This document shows positions 34,241 through 46,416 of a DNA stretch of 64,000 bases, piece after piece (within the stretch, counting starts at the first letter, position 1; every line of letters begins with the position of its first letter). The notes beneath the pieces are model-generated. The model was not told where the DNA came from. It saw only the letters and a list, made by a program, of their open reading frames with translations, and did not search any database. The DNA comes from Trichosporon coremiiforme (Eukaryota; Basidiomycota; Tremellomycetes; Trichosporonales; Trichosporonaceae), in NCBI GenBank assembly GCA_039545355.1, contig BCJJ01000022.1, positions 310,001 to 374,000 on the forward strand, read 5' to 3'. The position numbers and the translations under genes were made by a program.

Positions 34241-37200
34241 GTTAGTTGATACTCTCTTTTTTCAAGGGTATCTTGGGGGCATTCAGCACAGGGCAAGACG
34301 GTCAAAGCCCTCCCACCAAGGTTGTAAATATCACCAAAAATCATTACCACGATCATTATCATCACCCATTCTCCGCGTGTTTAACGAAACAATCAAAGTA
34401 AAAGGCTAGGTCAAGCGACTGGGGTGGAGTCAGTAGCACCCCCTTGGTCAGTAGTTGTGCAGTAGAGAGGACAGTAGCAGTAAGCGAGAAGACGCTGGTA
34501 GCACAATCCGGTTCTCATGCACTTAAGTTGTCATTGCCAGTGCTGCATTTACTTACTCTCGGATTTGCATTCGGCTTGGTTGGGTCTTTGCTCACCGCGA
34601 GCACTCCATCATTGAGCATGGACACGGTACGACTTCGTGAGCGCTCACAGCAGACCAATCTCGCGAGCAAGCTGAGGATTGAGTACGGTGTGCGCTTACT
34701 GCAGGTGGTCTGTGTGAGTACGCGTCGGGGCGCAGCGACGTGTGAACGTGCGACTGCACAGAAAGATCCGCATCCCCCGATCGCGTCGGGAGTCGCGGCC
34801 GATCCGACTAATGAGATCCGGGGATCCGTGTGCGACGTCGAGGAAAAGGAAGACCGGGCGGATCGCGATCACGGCTGTGACTCGAGGGAGGGGCGCAGAT
34901 CTGGTGCTATTTGCGGCTTCTTGGGGTGTCATGTGAGGCCATGAGGAGTGCGAGACGGACTTGAAGCGAGGTGGGGCGCACTGGTCGCACACCGCACGCA
35001 CAAACGTCGGGCGGGTCGCCAGGCCCAAGGGGATGAAGCGAGAGGGCGAAGGGGGTCGGCTGGCACGGTGGGAGGTCGGGACTGAGCTGGACCGTGCTAA
35101 GTCGCCCGGGCTCCGTGATGAGGAGGCCTAGGTGGGCTAGGGAATAGGGGTGCTTGATATGCGGCACTTCTTTGACTCTCTCACCCCCTCAATGGCACAC
35201 TGAGCGACTCGGAGAGTCGCTAGAGTCGATGTGGTCCCGACTTGGCCTGGAGTTGGCCACCAGGGGTATGGTCAGTCCGGGGTTCTTGACACGAGGCCGC
35301 AAGACAGGTAGAAGTGGTCGGGGGTTGGGATCACGTCCAAGCCCGGCTGGCCCAGCAAGCGATGCCCTCGTCTTAATGGCCTTGAGCCTTGGCGATTGGC
35401 TCACTGGCCAGGCCAGCTCCTGCACAAGGCACGCAGGCAACCGACTCGTACCGTATTGATCGCCCAGCACGGCTGTGGAGCTGTGGAGGTGAGATATTGA
35501 TCGGGATAGTCGACGGCGAGGCGCTGGGCCTTCCTTCCCCGTCCTTCCCCCTCTCGAGTCGAGGTACCGTCTGTAGGTTTATGTAGGGAGAGTCGACTTG
35601 GGGTCTGTTCGTCCGTAGTGTAAAGACTGCCAGTGGTCAAGTGGGCCGCGGCATTGGCCGCCACGGTCGGGTCGGTCTTTTGCGAGGCGGCGTCTTCCTT
35701 CCCGGTAAATCGAGTCATGTTCTCATTTCACTTGATAATGTTGAGCTAGTGTGGACGAGGTCGACGAGTGGACAAGCAGTGCTCGAGCACCGAGGCTGGT
35801 AGACCTCGCTTGCTTGCACTTGCACCAGTGTCGGTGCCACTCTGCCAGTTGCCCGCCCATCCGGTGTCGCGTTGCTATGTTCCCGTGGTCGCCTCAATCG
35901 AGAGTCGCCAATGATGTGATCATGTTGGCATTGAAGTTTTGTCGCTCGATGTCGCCCAGTGTCACTTGTAGCAATGGAGCATGGTCATGGGCAAGAATAA
36001 CGACGAAGGGCCAGCCGCGGGGGGCGACTCACGCGCATACCATTATATAATCACCGCACCCAACTCCGCAGGGATCCTCCCAAGTCCGGTGACACACCCC
36101 AAGGTGCGGTCAGTTGCCCGCGATCCATAACCGGCGGCTTGACCCTTCCCCACAGTAGAGCCCCGCAACATGCCGCAACACCTGACCCCTGCGTCCTTCT
36201 GTCTGCTTTTGTTGGTCTTCCCCTTCTGTCCTCTGATCTTGTGCGTATCGTGCGGCTATGCAGCGCTGTCCCTGTCGTAAGATATCTTCCTCTGCCTTTG
36301 TGCGCCGCATCAAGCGAGGGCTCAGGCGAGAATAGCTTGGGAAACACAGGCCGCGCGCGGGGTATTCCTGCGATCCTGCGACCCGAAGTGACAGTCTCGC
36401 GACGATCCTCTGCCCGAATGGCCTATTTTGAACTCCCCGACCCGGAGAGTCCAAGTAACACATGACCTCAACTCTTGATCTTGCCTCAGGTGAGTCGAGA
36501 CAGGCCGGCCGGGCCGGCCGCCTCTCCTCCCTCTCGCGCCTCTGCTACTGCACAGAACATATCGGGATACGGGGTTGGCAGTCTGAATGCCGGTCATCCA
36601 TCATTCCACCGATTCCACCGGATTAAACCATACCGGAGCCCAAAGATACCGACATGGACCGGACCTTGTTGACTGCTCTCTCTATGTTCTGGGGATCGTG
36701 GGACCTACAACTCTCCGCGCCAAGAGCTAGGCTCAAGTTTTTCCGCCAGTGTCGCTGCGACCCGCACACATACCACATACCACATACCACGTATCGCCAA
36801 GCACAGCGTCGATCCTCGTCACAACTGCGATCCGCGGAATCGGACCGGTTTATGGCTCGGTCAAGCTGTCGTGACGCTAGCCACCAACCGGTTGTGTATG
36901 GTCTGGCCTGGAGTCTGGCCTTTCACGACTCTCACCACTACAGATATGTCACCTCCAATGTTTCTCAGTATCGCAGCTCTCACCACTTGGCCTCACTCTG
37001 ACGGCTCGCTCACCCCAGAACACTCTTTGTCCACTCAAGATTCATGACATGACCATAACACTCTAACTACAACACGAATGAGAAAGCGAAGGGAGAAGGG
37101 GCGGTGGAGGTGAGTGCGAACTGTTCACTCTTTTGATTGGGGACGACGGGGGAAGATGTCGCTGGATCGCCTATGACACAAGAGGTACCCCGCGCAGAGG

Positions 37201-37406
37201 TGCCGCTATTACTCCTCGAATCTCACGACAGATGGGAATGGGAAAAGGGTGGTGGGTTTGCTATTAAAGACTATGATTTGGAAGCCCATGACTGATGAAA
37301 ATGCCCGTTGAATTGTCCAAGTTGCTGATATGCCGTTGTCTGTTGCTACACTTGATTTGTCGTCGTGTCCGTAGTGTACACTGTCACATTCTTAAATCAT
37401 CGGACT
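34241..37406. other. ~3.2 kb convergent gap, no gene recognised
   Basis: The region lies between the stops of the MFS gene and the Sfp1-like gene. Open frames are short and arbitrary. A (cacatac)3 direct repeat lies at 36767-36787. An A/T-rich stretch at 34320-34400 is probably the MFS 3' end. Confidence 0.45.
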
Positions 37407-39642
37407 CTACACGTCGAGAGGGTCCGTGTTGGCGAAAAGGACAGCGTCGCGGCCGCGCTGCACCGGTGCCATCTTGGGAGCAGCGGGGGCGGCCGGTCGC
37501 ACGGCGGCGGCAGCGGCAGTAGCAGTAGCAGTAGCGTTCTGCGGTTGGGCAGTGGCGGCAGTGCGCTGCACACCACCAGCAGTTGGCTGAGCCGGCTTCG
37601 TGGGCCAGGTACCCATTCTCGGTCCGGCCGCGGCAGCGTTCGTGGCGGCAGTCGTGGTCGTGGCAGCAGCAGCCGTTGCGCGGTGGTTCGGCACATTGTA
37701 GGGAGCGGCGTGCTGGCGCGCGTTCTGGTTGGGGCGGTCACGCTTCGGCGGCGGCGGCAGCGACGGGGGATGCGGGTGGGTGCCATTCTGAAGCATGCGC
37801 AGACCGTACTGTCCGTGCTCGCCGGAGTTCAGGTAGTGGTACTTAAGACCGTTCATCTGGCGGTAACGCTTCGTGCAGCCAGCGCCGACGGCGCACACGT
37901 AAGGGCGCGAGCGCTCCTCGGCTTCCTCGAGCGTGAGACCGTGGTCGATCGCGTCATGGATAGCAAAGTCGCACTGACTGTGAATGTCAGCTTGGTCTAA
38001 CGATAAAACAGCTAATAACGTACCCCTTCTGCAGATGGTACTTGAGACCGTTGGACTGCTTGTAAGCCTTGTTGCAGCCCGGGTTGGGGCATCGCCACGC
38101 CTTGTGGGTCGTAAACAGACTCGGCGGCGGAAGGTGAGGCTCAGCTGGCTTCGGGCGATCACCGCCGGCGGCGTTGGCGTCCTTTCCGTTCGCGTCCTTC
38201 TTGTCGTCCCCGCCAGCGGGAGCAGGCGCCGCGGTAGTCGTAGCGGCAGGGTTGATAGTCCCGTCGCGACCGTTCTGGCGGCCGAGAGGCGGGGCAGGCG
38301 GGATGCCCATAGCCGCGGCGGCGGTGAACAGCACACCGGGAGCGACGGCGGTAGGTCCAGGAGGATTGGTGGCGTCCTCGGGAGCTCCAGGCTTGTTTCC
38401 CGAAACAACCTCGTTGAAGGCACGCTCCAGGCGCTGGTTGCCGGTCCTCTGAGGCTCGCTCAGGAAGGCGCTGCGCGAAGCAGCAGTGATCTTGGGAGGG
38501 GCGTGGAACGGCGGCGAGGGGTTCGCGGAAGCCGTAGGAGTTGGGAGGTTGTCGGGCGAGGACGAAGTCGTCGACGGCATAAGAGTCGGCAGGTTGACCT
38601 CATTCTCAGCCGATGGCGACTTGAGCATGTCAGAGAACGACAGAGCGAAGCCCTTGGACTTCTGGGCAGTGAGAGCGTCCGGGCGGACGGCGGCAGTTCC
38701 ATTGGTGTTAGTGGTTGTGGGGGTGAGCGGATAATTGGGGACAGGGCAGGGGGACGTCGTAGACCGGGTCGAGTTCGTTCCAGACGGCGCAGCGGCGTCC
38801 GTGTCAGGCTCGAGCTCGAGGTCCATGGCCATCATCGGGGAGAATCCGAGGTCGATGGCGTTTTGAGCAGAGTTATTAGCACTACTGGTATTCTGATTCT
38901 CGACACCGTAGGGGTGCTGGTCCTCGACGTGCTCGAGGAGAGCGTGCAATCCGCTGTGCTTGATACCACAGCACTCGTACTCCTTGGTGAGCTCGGCGTC
39001 CGAGCGCATAGCCATCATGTCGTGGATCTGGCCTCTTGAGTAGGAACGGCCCATGGATCCTAGTCCCGACAGGGAGGCAAGCGAGGTTGAGAGGTTGGCT
39101 GTGCTGAAGTCCCGGCCGGCAACTGCCGCCGCGTACGAGCGGCCCCGGTACGAGGAGCCTCCGAGGCCAAAGGCAGAGCCGGAGGCGGCGAATGATCCGA
39201 AATCCATGCTAACCGAAGTCGAGAAGGGAATCTGGGTCGCGTCACTGTAGCGGATGTCAGTCACGGTTCCATGTCGAGCGGCAGACATCTGAGTTGCGGC
39301 CGATTCGCACAGGCTCCCTCACGGGCTTCCCAGGTGTGCGCAAGTCCCATATCTGCAGCATGGGTGCGCGGTCACTCACCTTCCCTCGCCGTAGAACCTA
39401 GCGCCGTAGGAACCGGGAGCGTCTCCTACGTTCTTTCCGTACGAGAAGCCGCCTCCTCCGTTCGTGAAGCTGACGCCCGACATGGCCGCGCCAAAGCTCA
39501 TGGGCGACGCGCCACCGCGTGAGTAGCTCGGAAGTCGGAGGGGGTGCTGGGAGGTCGACATCTTCCGCACTGGCCGGGACGGATTCGGCTGTGCGGAGAT
39601 CGGTTGGGGGGTGGGAGCAGCTTGGGCTGCACTCGGAGACAT
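37407..39642 (-). CDS. SFP1: Sfp1-like C2H2 zinc-finger protein
   Basis: Three exons (39642-39380, 39244-38024, 37977-37407) encode 684 residues. The N-terminus is Ser/Gly-rich. A degenerate finger 'YECCGIKHSGLHALLEHVED' lies in the first third, followed by ~270 residues of Pro/Ala/Asn/Thr-rich disorder. Two paired fingers near the C-terminus read 'WRCPNPGCNKAYKQSNGLKY' and 'YVCAVGAGCTKRYRQMNGLK'. The repeated 'K-Y/R-x-x-NGLKYH' signature is that of the Sfp1 group, whose yeast member controls ribosome biogenesis and cell size downstream of TOR. An intron splits the linker between the two fingers. The Ala/Thr/Asn-rich tail is low complexity. The promoter side is gene-free for 3.8 kb, as expected for a regulator. 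Orthology is likely, not proven. Confidence 0.87.
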
Positions 39643-40173
39643 GGTGGTGAGGGTGGAAGGGGATGGGAAGAAGGAGGAAGGTGGGGAGCGCGCTGTCTAG
39701 AGTGTGGGGGTAGCGTGCTGTGTGGCGTGTGACTAGCGTTGGTGGTGTTGGGTGGGTTTGTGTGTGGATCACCCGACTTTTGTGGACCGGGCCTTGACGC
39801 AGGGTGAGCGGCAGCGGCAGGCGGCGGCGAAAGGTGGTTTGACTGCTAACGTGTTTGCGCGTGTTGTAGTGTGTCGCGCGTGTTCGGATGCGGTGATGAA
39901 CAGGAGACTTGTTGCGGCGGTGTCGCTCGTTGGAGAGAGTGCCGATGAATGTATGTTACAAGGATGAGAAGGGAAGACGGAGGAAGGAGGAAGGAGGGAG
40001 TGGGATGGAGGAGAGTAGTGAATGGATGGAAATGAATGGTAGGATGGAGGAAGGCAGGGGCGGCAGGGCCAGGGACTAATGGGACTGGGCCAGATGTGGT
40101 CAACGGAGCGTGCGTGCGGTGAGCGGTGGTAGTGCTATGGTGGTAGCGGCATGCTGGGTATATTGGTGCACGG

Positions 40174-40197
40174 TGGGACGGGGACGGGGACGGGGAC
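40174..40197 (+). repeat. GGGGAC repeat with G-quadruplex pattern
   Basis: Four runs of three or four G separated by AC lie in 24 bases. This fits the canonical intramolecular G-quadruplex pattern, ~530 bp upstream of the Sfp1-like start on the opposite strand. Confidence 0.7.
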
Positions 40198-40800
40198 TGG
40201 ACCGACTGGGTGGCTCGTCTCGGATCCTAAGGCGCACTCGGACTAGCCATGACTGCATCAATCGATTGGTGGGTGCGACTCGGCATTCGCCCAGAGCCAT
40301 GACTCTCAAGCACCGCTGCTCCCCTCCAAAGCACGGGCACCCCGCCAGCACCCCGTCACTCCACCACCCCAGCCTCACCTCACCTCACCTCCACTCACCT
40401 AAACGGGCGGCGGGGTTGGCTGGACTGAGCTACTCAGCGTTCGCTGCCTCCGTTCTTTTCCAGTGCGCAGGCAGCAGTCAGTCCAGGGTCAAGGGCAAGG
40501 AACCAGTCACAGCGACCAGTGCTGAGCTTGCTGAGCGCCGACCGCGCGAGTCCTCGAGCCCCGACTGGCTGGTGTTGCCGCCACCGACAACTGTCCCGTG
40601 CGACTGACTCACCCTGCATGCACGCCCTGCGCGCCAATAGCGCCTCCTTCGTGTGCCCTTGCCTGTGCGCACCCTCCTGTGTATTCGCCCTGTTCCACTT
40701 CACCATTCTGTTCTTTCTGTCAAGCTGTAACCTTGAGTGCTCTTGGCTCCTCACCCACCGTAGCCGTCCCAAGTGGGTGTGCCCCCATTGTGCGCGTGGG

Positions 40801-40815
40801 NGGGGGGGGGGGGGG
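40801..40815. other. Ambiguous base followed by 14-G run
   Basis: One N sits directly before 14 consecutive G. This looks like a homopolymer of uncertain length or a patched assembly join. Confidence 0.8.
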
Positions 40816-43191
40816 TAAGGTGTGAGCTGATGCACGCATCATCGTCTCGTCGGACCGGAGGAGGAGCAGGCGTATGCGCAAGCCCCAGTCCCTTCCACAG
40901 CCTTCAAGCTGCCGTGCTGCCGCTTCTCCGCCGCCGGCGTGCTTTTCCAACCAGGGATGCGAAGGGCCGCGTGCGTACCTGTGTCCCTGAGCGGTGGGCC
41001 CTGGACAGCGTATCCTGAGATTAGTTAAGCCTAATTGGCTCATTGTAGGCGGTCCTAAGCACTGGTATAGTCATCTTGCTTGCTTGTTACCCCAACCACC
41101 AGATTCGAATGCATGATGCTCATACATTCACGACTGCACCCTCAACGCCTCGCAACGCCATCTCGCTGTCGCCCAAGCGAGGCTGCAAAGAATGTCCGCC
41201 CGAATGCAGACATCTGGCAGGGCACGTGTGCCGCGGTGGCTCTTGGTAGTACTTGCCAGGAGTCACCGTTGGGATCTGAGCGAGAAGAGATACAATGTGA
41301 GACAAGCCGTCTGCAGACAGGAAGGAAAGGACGAAAGACCCCGTCATCGCAGCCTTGCGTTCTTCGCATACTCGCATACTTCGCAGTTGCTTAAGGGCAA
41401 GGTGGCAGTGGAGCATGCAGCTGTCTCAAACGGTGTAGCTTAACGCGTCCAGAGCCTGTCCAAAGTCTCGCCAGAGCCTGGATGAGGTAAGAAGCATGCC
41501 GGTCTGTCACAGTACATGCCTTCCTCCAGTCCCTCCCTTTCCAGATCCCCCCCTTGCCGTCACCTGCACGTCCGCCAGGACACGGAAAAGGGATCTCCAA
41601 GCCTACCGAACAGCAGCAGGCGCATGACTGGTCCAGTACAGTGGAAAACGGATGCCCAGGACACCTCGACCGAAGCCTACATCGAAGCCCTCAGTGAAGC
41701 CCACAGGGGGCGAAGGGTGGAAGGGTCGGGGGGTTTGTCTGCTAATTCGGGCAAAGAGATGTGGGTCGGTGCCTGCCTGCACCATCCCTGGCGCCCAGCA
41801 AGTTGTGCTACCCTCTTCCTCCTTTCTGAAAAGATCGGCTCCTCTTTTGAGGCCTTTGCAGGCTTCCTAATGGGCAGAGCGCTGTGCAGACGGGTGCTGC
41901 GCGATCTGGGCGATCTCGCTGAGGGCTCGGTTTCCATCCCGACTGCTTGGCGAGCTAGTGCTGGCTGACGACGTCGAAGCAGTGTTGTATTACGATTCAG
42001 CTGTGGAAAATGCCTGAATTCTCCTTCTAGGACAAGCCCATGCAGCCCATTCGAGACCACCAGACTCACCAGCCTGCGTTTCTGTCATTTCTGTAGCTCT
42101 GCGGCCTCCTGGCCCTTGTGCCATGGCCAAACATTACAGTGCATTTACCAGCTTCCTTGACCCTCTCTTCCCTCTGATCGCCTCCGAGGCCACAGTACCA
42201 TTTCAGGTGCCTCAGGCTCTGATCAGGTCACTGCTGACTGATGTCTGTGCCAGCCGTGCCTTGCCGTAATGCTGCCCTCATGAGCCCTCGCTAGCCCACC
42301 TGAGCCCAATGTAATCTCTGCCAAAGTGTGGATTGAATGCACCTTATTCCGTCCGCCTGGGGAGTCCCGGAGCCCATAGGGGAATTCCGGCAATCCTAGC
42401 CCTCCTTTGGATTTCTCTGGCTGCCGGCTCCACAAACCTCGCTACCTCAGTCCTGATGCGCTGAGAGATGGAGCACGCTTCAAACGATGATCAGGGCATT
42501 GGGCCTTCTTTGATACCGAGTGCGCTAGCCATTGGAGTGGCGAAGGAAGCTGCAGGACATCGCTTCATGCTGCGGGGAAGGGGAAGGGGGGTATGACGGG
42601 GTTCGCATATGGATCGCTGTGCGGAGCAGGCAAAGCATGCGGAGCTCGTGCATACGGCGGAGCCTTGCAGTGAATCACGATGACGTTGGTGGCCACCCTC
42701 CTCCTGACACAGCAGGCGCTGTAGGCGCAGGCGTTCGGCCCACTCCGATCTTGTCCCCCCCGCCATGCCCGCCACAGCCACTGCATCCGACCCGGAGGAC
42801 TTGTGACCCTCTCTCCCTCTTCTGCTCTACGCAGCGCTTCCCCGAGCAATAGCTGCAACAGCCAGTCGGATTGAAGGCCCAAAGTGGCACCTCTGCGGTT
42901 ACGGATCTGATTGTCCTGAGTGATTCTCCGACCCCTTCGACCCCTCTTCCGGCGTATTACACCGATATCAGACAGTCAAGCCGGAGGCAAGCCGCGAATC
43001 TGCCGAGCTGCAGGCATACCTGAGATCCAATCCGCCGACGAACCTGCTCTACTAAGTGCCAGGCTCACCTGACACGGCCGTTGCAACAAGTCACCGGCTT
43101 CCAACACACCGCTCACAGTAGCTAATGTTTACATGAATGTTGCACGACACCCTCCAGTCCACGTCCACGGATGCCAGAGTATACGGGGTCC

Positions 43192-43235
43192 ACGGAGTCT
43201 ACGGCGCTTGTACACGGAGTCTACGGCGCTTGTAC
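43192..43235. repeat. Exact 22-bp tandem duplication
   Basis: Two identical head-to-tail copies of a 22-bp unit beginning acggagtctacgg and ending gcttgtac. Non-coding; lies ~220 bp downstream of the Elp5 stop. Confidence 0.85.
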
Positions 43236-43458
43236 CTCGTTCCTTTTCCTCCCAAAGCTTCCCATTCCCATGTCGGGCGTACCTGGGCGCGCTTACGTCC
43301 TCTTGCTTCGCTCTGCACACTCTGCACCCGACATCGATGTCCGAAGAAGCACAGAAGCACGGCCGGACCTAGAGCATGAAACGGCGAGCCTCGGTCACGT
43401 TCAGCTGGCTTCGGTGACGGCGCTTGCCGCCGTCGTGTGAGTTGCGGCTAGAGCACGA

Positions 43459-44462
43459 CTAGATCTCGTCGTCCTCCTCGTCGTCGGACCAGTCCATGCC
43501 CATGCCGAGGTCCGCGCCCTCTCCCTCGTGAGCATACGGGAGAGGAACAGCCCCGCGCTCGTTCTTCTGCCGATCGGTGAGAGAGAGGTTGAAGGGGAGG
43601 TTGAGGTCTGCGTGTGTCGTCGTCCTCTTCTCCTCAGTCACGAGCTTGAAGCTCGCCACCTGCTCGAGCGGCACTGACTTTCCGGAACTGTACCCCTCCA
43701 CAGCGCGCACGATGGCCTTAGCTCCGCCCGTGGCTTTGCGGATCAGAATCTGCACAGCGTACGAGGAAGGTTCGCCGACTTCGAGTCCCGAGCCGGCGAG
43801 CGCGAGGGTGTCGCCTGAGAAACGGTCCAGCAGGGAGAAGAAGCGCGGGACCTCGGGTGTCAAGAGTAAGCGCTGGGCCATGGCCTCGACTGCGCGCGGG
43901 TTGTGAGGTGTCAGGAGAACGAGACCGGAGGAGAGCGAGGCGGGGGCGATGAGGGGGAGGAACCGCGAGTCGCGCGGAAGGGAGAGAATGAGGCGGCCCG
44001 GCTTTGAGGCGCTGACGGCCGAAAGAATGGAGCGGAGAGCGCGCAGGACGGCGTATGGCGTGTGGTCCTCGGCCAGGATGTCGACGGCGTCGATGTACAC
44101 CTGCGCTTTCGAGGGCAGCTTCGAGCCTGCCGTCAGCTTTCCGTGCACGCGCTTCGTTAGCTTACAGAGATCACGTATCCTGGCGCCGAGGTCGGCGGTC
44201 TCCCCATATCCGGGAGCAGCACTCAGGTCCATAACGACATCCGCATCAGGGTATGCGCTTGGTGGCCGGAGCACAGCGACCACGACAGACGGTTGTCCTC
44301 TCTACGTCAGTTCGAAGCAGAGAGCGTAACTCACCGTCGCTTGCCGCGCGCCAGGAGCTCGGAGACCTGCGGCCGCGCGGGCGCACTGAGACTGTCCAGA
44401 ACAATGACCAACGGCGATACCGGCACGGCCGTGTTGTCTAGCACCGAAGTCAGCGTGCTCAT
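43459..44462 (-). CDS. ELP5: Elongator complex subunit Elp5
   Basis: Two exons (44462-44335, 44299-43459) encode 322 residues. The 35-nt intron uses a second AG (ctgacgtagag) because the first lies only 5 nt past the branch A. The N-terminus 'PLVIVLDSLSAPARPQVSEL' is the RecA-like first strand of Elp5. The C-terminus carries the family signature 'LPFNLSLTDRQKNERGAVPL', followed by an acidic tail 'DWSDDEEDDEI'. Elp5 forms a hetero-hexamer with Elp4 and Elp6 and is needed for tRNA wobble-uridine modification. The start ATG is the first in frame. A strong polypyrimidine-CAG 3' splice signal just upstream (about 44489) suggests a 5' UTR intron or an extra N-terminal exon not resolved here. It is in tandem with the dehydrogenase. 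Confidence 0.87.
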
Positions 44463-44701
44463 GTCGAGGATGGGTTGTTGTCGAGCACTGAAAGTGGAGG
44501 AGAGGTCAGGTGGAGGTGTCCTCTTTGAAAGTCTGGGCAGCGCAAATATCCGGGGTTTACCCGCGAACGCGGCGATCGATGCTCTTGACTGAGTTCCCGG
44601 CGACTCCGTGACTTGTGGTGCATGTCCAACTAGCTTGACAACTGCAATGACTTGATACAGCAGGCTGAATACATACACGAACGCTCACAATGCCGTACCC
44701 A

Positions 44702-45840
44702 TTAGGAATGCTCTACGGCACCTCTGTACAGAATCGTAGCGATATCGCCCGCCGCGTCCTCCATGAACCCCCACACCTCTGGGCGGTGAGCGACGTCTCG
44801 CGCCCGCTTCCCTGGCTCGATGTGAGACAAGTCCTTGTCCAGAAGTCTGCCTTCCCAACACGCTTCGCCTCCTCTGGAAACATGGCGACCGGGTTTCAGC
44901 GTTTCCGGAGAACTCCGCGCAGCTGTCCACTGTTCACAAGGGGGTGTCGGCATAGTCGTCGGGGATGACAGCCGCCGGCGTTATGAACGCGATGCGTCTC
45001 GCTAACCCTACGAGAAGGGGAAGTTGCCCGTATGGGAAAGTCTCACTGGACACCAGTCCCGGGTTCAGGTGGAAGACGCGGTGGGAGTATCGCCTGTTCT
45101 GCTCGAGCGTGAACGCAACCATGACGCTACAGTCGCGCTGCATTTGTGCCGCAAACACGGAGATGCGTGTCCACGTTGCCTTCTCCCAGTTCACCAGCGA
45201 GAAGTCATCGGCCGAGAGATCATCCATTGTCCAGCCTGGGTTGCTAATGCTGATGATCGCGCCGTCGGGGGCCATGGCGCCCGCGGTCACGGGCGAGTGC
45301 GAGATAACGAAGAGCGAGATTTCTTGAACAGCGAAGCCAGAACAGTCGCTGTTGTTAGTTTCCCAGCAGTGTCAGACAACTTACCCATCAATGTTTAGAA
45401 GTATCCTCCCTCGCCTCGGACCGGCTTGACACATGACCTGACGTCAGCTCCCTACTGAGGAAGGCGCACGAGGCAATCGAACTTCTCGTCAACCGAGGGA
45501 AGCGATAATGTTTGCCGCGCAGGCTCTCATCTGCTCTCTCGTTCTGGAGGTCAATTGATGAGGCAGAGGAAGAATCTCACGAGACATCCTTCTGAATGAA
45601 GTTGACGTACGCCTCAGTTCCCTTGGCGGCGCACGAGGTGCACTGCTGAACCACATCGTGTCCGCGTTGCGCATCCCGTCCTACGATGACTATCCGCGAC
45701 GCTAGCCCACGATGAGCGAACTTGCGTGCCGTCGCAGCTCCGATGCCAGTCCTTCCGCCGATGACCACGAGCGTCGTCTTCTCACCGAAGGGTAGAGGCT
45801 TCGCCTTATCGAGCGTTGTACTTATCTTGTGCCGCTGCAT
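44702..45840 (-). CDS. Short-chain dehydrogenase-like protein with apparent 1-nt frameshift
   Basis: Five exons (45840-45581, 45543-45470, 45437-45385, 45348-44938, 44873-44702) fit an SDR of ~322 residues. Exon 1 has the NAD(P) loop 'VVIGGRTGIGAATARKFA' and 'RIVIVGRDAQRG'. Later exons give 'FDCLVMCQAGPRRGR', 'GFAVQEISLF', 'GAIISISNPG' and 'FHLNPGLVSSETF'. In exon 2 the frame of 'REQMRACAANIIASL' must shift by one base to reach 'VDEKFDCL', at about 45490-45495, where a surplus base in 'ctcggtt' (minus strand) produces a stop. No donor/acceptor choice I tried removes it. The usual YxxxK catalytic pair is also not evident after the Ser strand. It may be a decaying gene, a sequencing error, or a catalytically inert SDR. 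The substrate is unknown. Confidence 0.7.
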
Positions 45841-46416
45841 GCTGCGGTTGCTCCCGTGTTTGTGTGGTCTCACTGAAAGGGGTGGTGAGTGTTGCAGATG
45901 CGGACATGTAGAAGGTGTGCATGCTGCCGAGTAGGGAGACGCGATGGCATACGCCGGCAGGATGGTCTAGGCGGCACTTCGGAAGAAGGAATGTACGTTT
46001 TTTGTTTGCGTGAGGTGAGCTCGAAGCGAACAAGAGCTGTGTCAGTCCCGCTGCTTGTCGTTCGTGGGTGTTATCTGCCGGGATGCGGTGGTAGGATGCC
46101 GCAGATCCGAGGTTTTCCCGGGGCTGACGCGGGTGCAGGGCAGGACGACACGCGATCGTGGAGCCTATCTGCGGACGCTGCGCCCTGTACTGAGACACTC
46201 CGATGCACCGTCGCCCGGACGTGCCTCGAGGCTTTATCGTCCGCATACTCGCCGTCCTGTTGCGTCTGTTTTCGACTGATTTAGCGCACTCGACCACGTT
46301 CGACCACTCAACACACGCCCTTTGCTGAGCTCCAGACGCTTGCCTGGGCCCATCCTCTATACAACACACGCAGCGTACTCCCCTCCCCCGCCTCCCCTCC
46401 CTGCGCCCCCTTCGCC
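45841..46416. other. Divergent promoter region
   Basis: 576 bp lie between the divergent dehydrogenase and nucleoside hydrolase starts. No coding exon is seen. The ~60 bp before the hydrolase ATG are C-rich (tcccctcccccgcctcccctcc). Confidence 0.45.

Larger units (their letters stand above)
39643..43458. other. ~3.8 kb without recognisable genes
   Basis: The region lies upstream of the Sfp1-like gene and downstream of Elp5. It holds short repeats and low-complexity tracts (G-rich repeat at 40174, CCTCA repeats near 40370-40400, an N plus poly-G run at 40801). No coding exons are convincing. Confidence 0.45.

Noticed and set aside
37984..39039. 351-codon plus-strand frame opposite the Sfp1-like gene
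   Set aside because: Shadow of a verified exon; composition dominated by Arg/Gly/Val from the opposite codons.
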